The notes under the pieces are model-generated. The model did no database searches and was not told where the DNA came from. It saw only the letters and a program-made list of their open reading frames with translations. 64,000 bases of DNA from assembly GCA_025782575.1 (NCBI GenBank), contig JALGYY010000047.1, positions 78,139 through 142,138 of the forward strand, in the 5' to 3' direction. Shown one piece after another: positions 62,530 to 64,000 of this stretch. Each line of letters begins with the position of its first letter. Position 1 is the stretch's first letter. The DNA comes from a bacterium. GTDB taxonomy: Bacteria > Orphanbacterota > Orphanbacteria > Orphanbacterales > Orphanbacteraceae. Made by a program: the position numbers and the translations under genes.

Positions 62530-63927
62530 ATGTGGAACCCCCGGCGTCCGCTGAAATGGCGGTTTTGTCCCATTTTCTTCGCATTCTTCTCTCTCTCCAT
62601 CGTCGCTGATTGGGCGTTTTCCGCCGATTGGATTACGCACGCTCCTCTTCCGGAGCCGCTGGCGAACAATGCTATTACTACTCATTCATTCGGTGACACC
62701 TGTTACGTCTATTCCTTCATGGGAATCGACACTACAAAAGCCTGGTCCGGAATCACACGCCATGCCTGGCGATTGAATACGACGACAGATACGTGGCAGG
62801 CGCTACCTGATGTGCCCGGCTCGGTCGGGCGAATCGCGGCTCTCGCTTTTTCATTCGGCAGCAAAGTTTATCTGTTCGGAGGCTACTCCGTTGCGAGTGA
62901 TCAGTCGGAAACCACATGGGGTGCCGTTGATATTTACGATCCGGCCACCAATACATGGTCATCCGGTTCGCCGATTCCTGTGCCAGTTGATGACATGGTA
63001 GGCGGGGTCTGGCGTGACTCGTTGATCTATCTGGTGAGCGGATGGTCCCAGACTACAGTGGTTTCGAACACACAGGTGTATGACCCCGCCATGGATACAT
63101 GGGCGCAGGCGACCCCTTTCCCGATCGGGGGAACGTTCGGCGGTGCGGGCGGCATAGTGGGGAACTGGTTTATCTATGTAGATGGTGTGAGGGGCAACTT
63201 TCTGATGCGAGAGAATGTCCATCGAGGGTTGATCGATCCGAACGATCCGCTCTCGGTCACCTGGGCGGTGTCGGGGAAGCATCCCGGGGAATCGCTCTAT
63301 CGAATGGCCAGCGGTAACGTACCCGGGGACACGACGTCTTTGCTCTTCGCAGGCGGGAGCGATAATGCTTACAATTTCGACGGGATCGGCTTTAACGGTC
63401 AGCCTTCCGAACCGACCGGCCAGATGTGGTACTACTTTCCATCGACAAACAAGAGAAGGCAGGTCGCCGACAAAGAGACGCCCACCATGGACCATCGAGG
63501 ATTCCCTACATGCGGTGACCGCATGTATATCGCCGGAGGGATGATAGGCGGACAGCAGGTGACTGATCTTGTACAGAGCTACTTTTCTGACGATCCTACC
63601 GGTGTGGCATTCGATTCGCCGGTTTTGGGGGAGGGATTGGTCGGAGGCGCGGCATGGGAACTCCGAAGCGCTCCGAATCCCGCCCGGACGAGAGCGTCGT
63701 TCTCCGCCAACGCCGGCCGTGAACGAACAGTTCTCCGGAATGCCCGCGTCTACGACCTTCGGGGAAGATTGGTACGGAGTTTCAACGATGCGGCACTCGC
63801 CGAATCCTCCGGATTCGAGTGGGATCTTCGGGATAACCGCGGAAAACGGGTGGCTGCGGGCATATACATGCTGAAGGGAAGCGTCTTCGATCGCAATATC
63901 TCGAGAAAAATCACCGTCGTCAATTGA
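62530..63927 (+). CDS. Secreted kelch-like protein with FlgD-Ig sorting domain
   Basis: Protein of 465 residues; the ATG lies 6 bases after AAAGGA. A signal peptide (FCPIFFAFFSLSIVADWAFSA) is followed by kelch-type propeller repeats: HAWRLNTTTDTWQALPDVPG, AFSFGSKVYLFGGYSV, VDIYDPATNTWSSGSPIPVPVDD, TQVYDPAMDTWAQATPFPIGG and CGDRMYIAGGMIGGQQVTDLVQSY. The C-terminal 85 residues are the FlgD-Ig-like sorting domain (RSAPNPARTRASFSAN, VYDLRGRLVRSF, WDLRDNRGKRVAAGIYML, RKITVVN). It is probably a secreted or surface binding protein. It is the last gene of the window. Confidence 0.88.
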   Translation: MWNPRRPLKWRFCPIFFAFFSLSIVADWAFSADWITHAPLPEPLANNAITTHSFGDTCYVYSFMGIDTTKAWSGITRHAWRLNTTTDTWQALPDVPGSVGRIAALAFSFGSKVYLFGGYSVASDQSETTWGAVDIYDPATNTWSSGSPIPVPVDDMVGGVWRDSLIYLVSGWSQTTVVSNTQVYDPAMDTWAQATPFPIGGTFGGAGGIVGNWFIYVDGVRGNFLMRENVHRGLIDPNDPLSVTWAVSGKHPGESLYRMASGNVPGDTTSLLFAGGSDNAYNFDGIGFNGQPSEPTGQMWYYFPSTNKRRQVADKETPTMDHRGFPTCGDRMYIAGGMIGGQQVTDLVQSYFSDDPTGVAFDSPVLGEGLVGGAAWELRSAPNPARTRASFSANAGRERTVLRNARVYDLRGRLVRSFNDAALAESSGFEWDLRDNRGKRVAAGIYMLKGSVFDRNISRKITVVN

Positions 63928-64000
63928 CGACGACAACTACACTGTTATCTGTTCGCCAGTCTCACAGTCGCTCTCGTCTCTTGACTGCGGGAGCAGGAGG

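Overview
The window looks like about 64 kb of chromosome from an uncultured Gram-negative (diderm) bacterium of moderately high GC. Four secreted proteins end in a FlgD-Ig-like C-terminal sorting domain (YDxxGRxVRxL ... WDGRNxxGxxVxxGxY). There are many outer-membrane beta-barrels, TPR proteins and lipoproteins, and a Bacillus-like fadNAE set is also present. This mix suggests a candidate phylum near the FCB group (Eisenbacteria, Krumholzibacteriota or Latescibacterota style). That placement is inference; no rRNA gene is present to test it. I saw no tRNA, rRNA, CRISPR array, insertion sequence or phage gene.

104-2412 (minus): a PAS histidine kinase and FixJ-type regulator pair. 2695-21870 (minus): the most striking block, 19 genes in one direction with overlaps or gaps of at most about 45 bp, mostly ATGA-type coupling. 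Its downstream half codes for an energised envelope-spanning complex: an AgmX/TonB-like protein, two ExbD/TolR proteins (one lacking the membrane aspartate), ExbB/TolQ, a TPR lipoprotein, a 1609-residue TPR protein, coiled-coil and secreted proteins, an SH3-beta-barrel and another barrel. This set resembles the Myxococcus Agl-Glt gliding/sporulation machinery and its non-motility relatives. Its upstream half codes for an extracytoplasmic redox module: a possible cytochrome-like lipoprotein, a barrel, a hydrazine-synthase-alpha-like di-heme lipoprotein, a TlpA thioredoxin, a DUF4266 lipoprotein with a Gly-rich CxC tail, a DUF3570 barrel and an NHL-repeat protein. The two halves may form one system.

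22169-25992: a DUF523-DUF1722 protein, an alpha/beta hydrolase, a PlsC-type acyltransferase and a polysaccharide deacetylase. 26033-38624 (plus): fatty-acid uptake and beta-oxidation, with fadD, a TetR-type FadR behind a near-perfect FadR box, fadN, fadA, fadE (interrupted by a one-base frameshift), an SDR, a chalcone-isomerase-like protein, FadL and a GDSL lipoprotein, closed by a strong terminator. 38737-43064: a TPR protein, an orphan PEP-synthase-like C-terminal protein and gdhA.

43266-47861 (minus): a solute-binding lipoprotein, a HAMP histidine kinase and an NtrC-type regulator in one coupled operon. 47958-50957: a methyltransferase overlapping a glycosyltransferase tail to tail, a half-length glycosyltransferase and a STAS protein. 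51099-57391: a YfcE-like phosphodiesterase, YjbQ, a secreted BNR-repeat protein behind a good sigma-70 promoter, a DUF819 membrane protein and an HNH nuclease. 57947-63927: a small TonB-C lipoprotein, a purple-acid-phosphatase-like secreted enzyme, a TPR protein, an EamA transporter and a kelch-like secreted protein. Non-ATG starts (TTG, GTG) supported by strong Shine-Dalgarno sequences are common.
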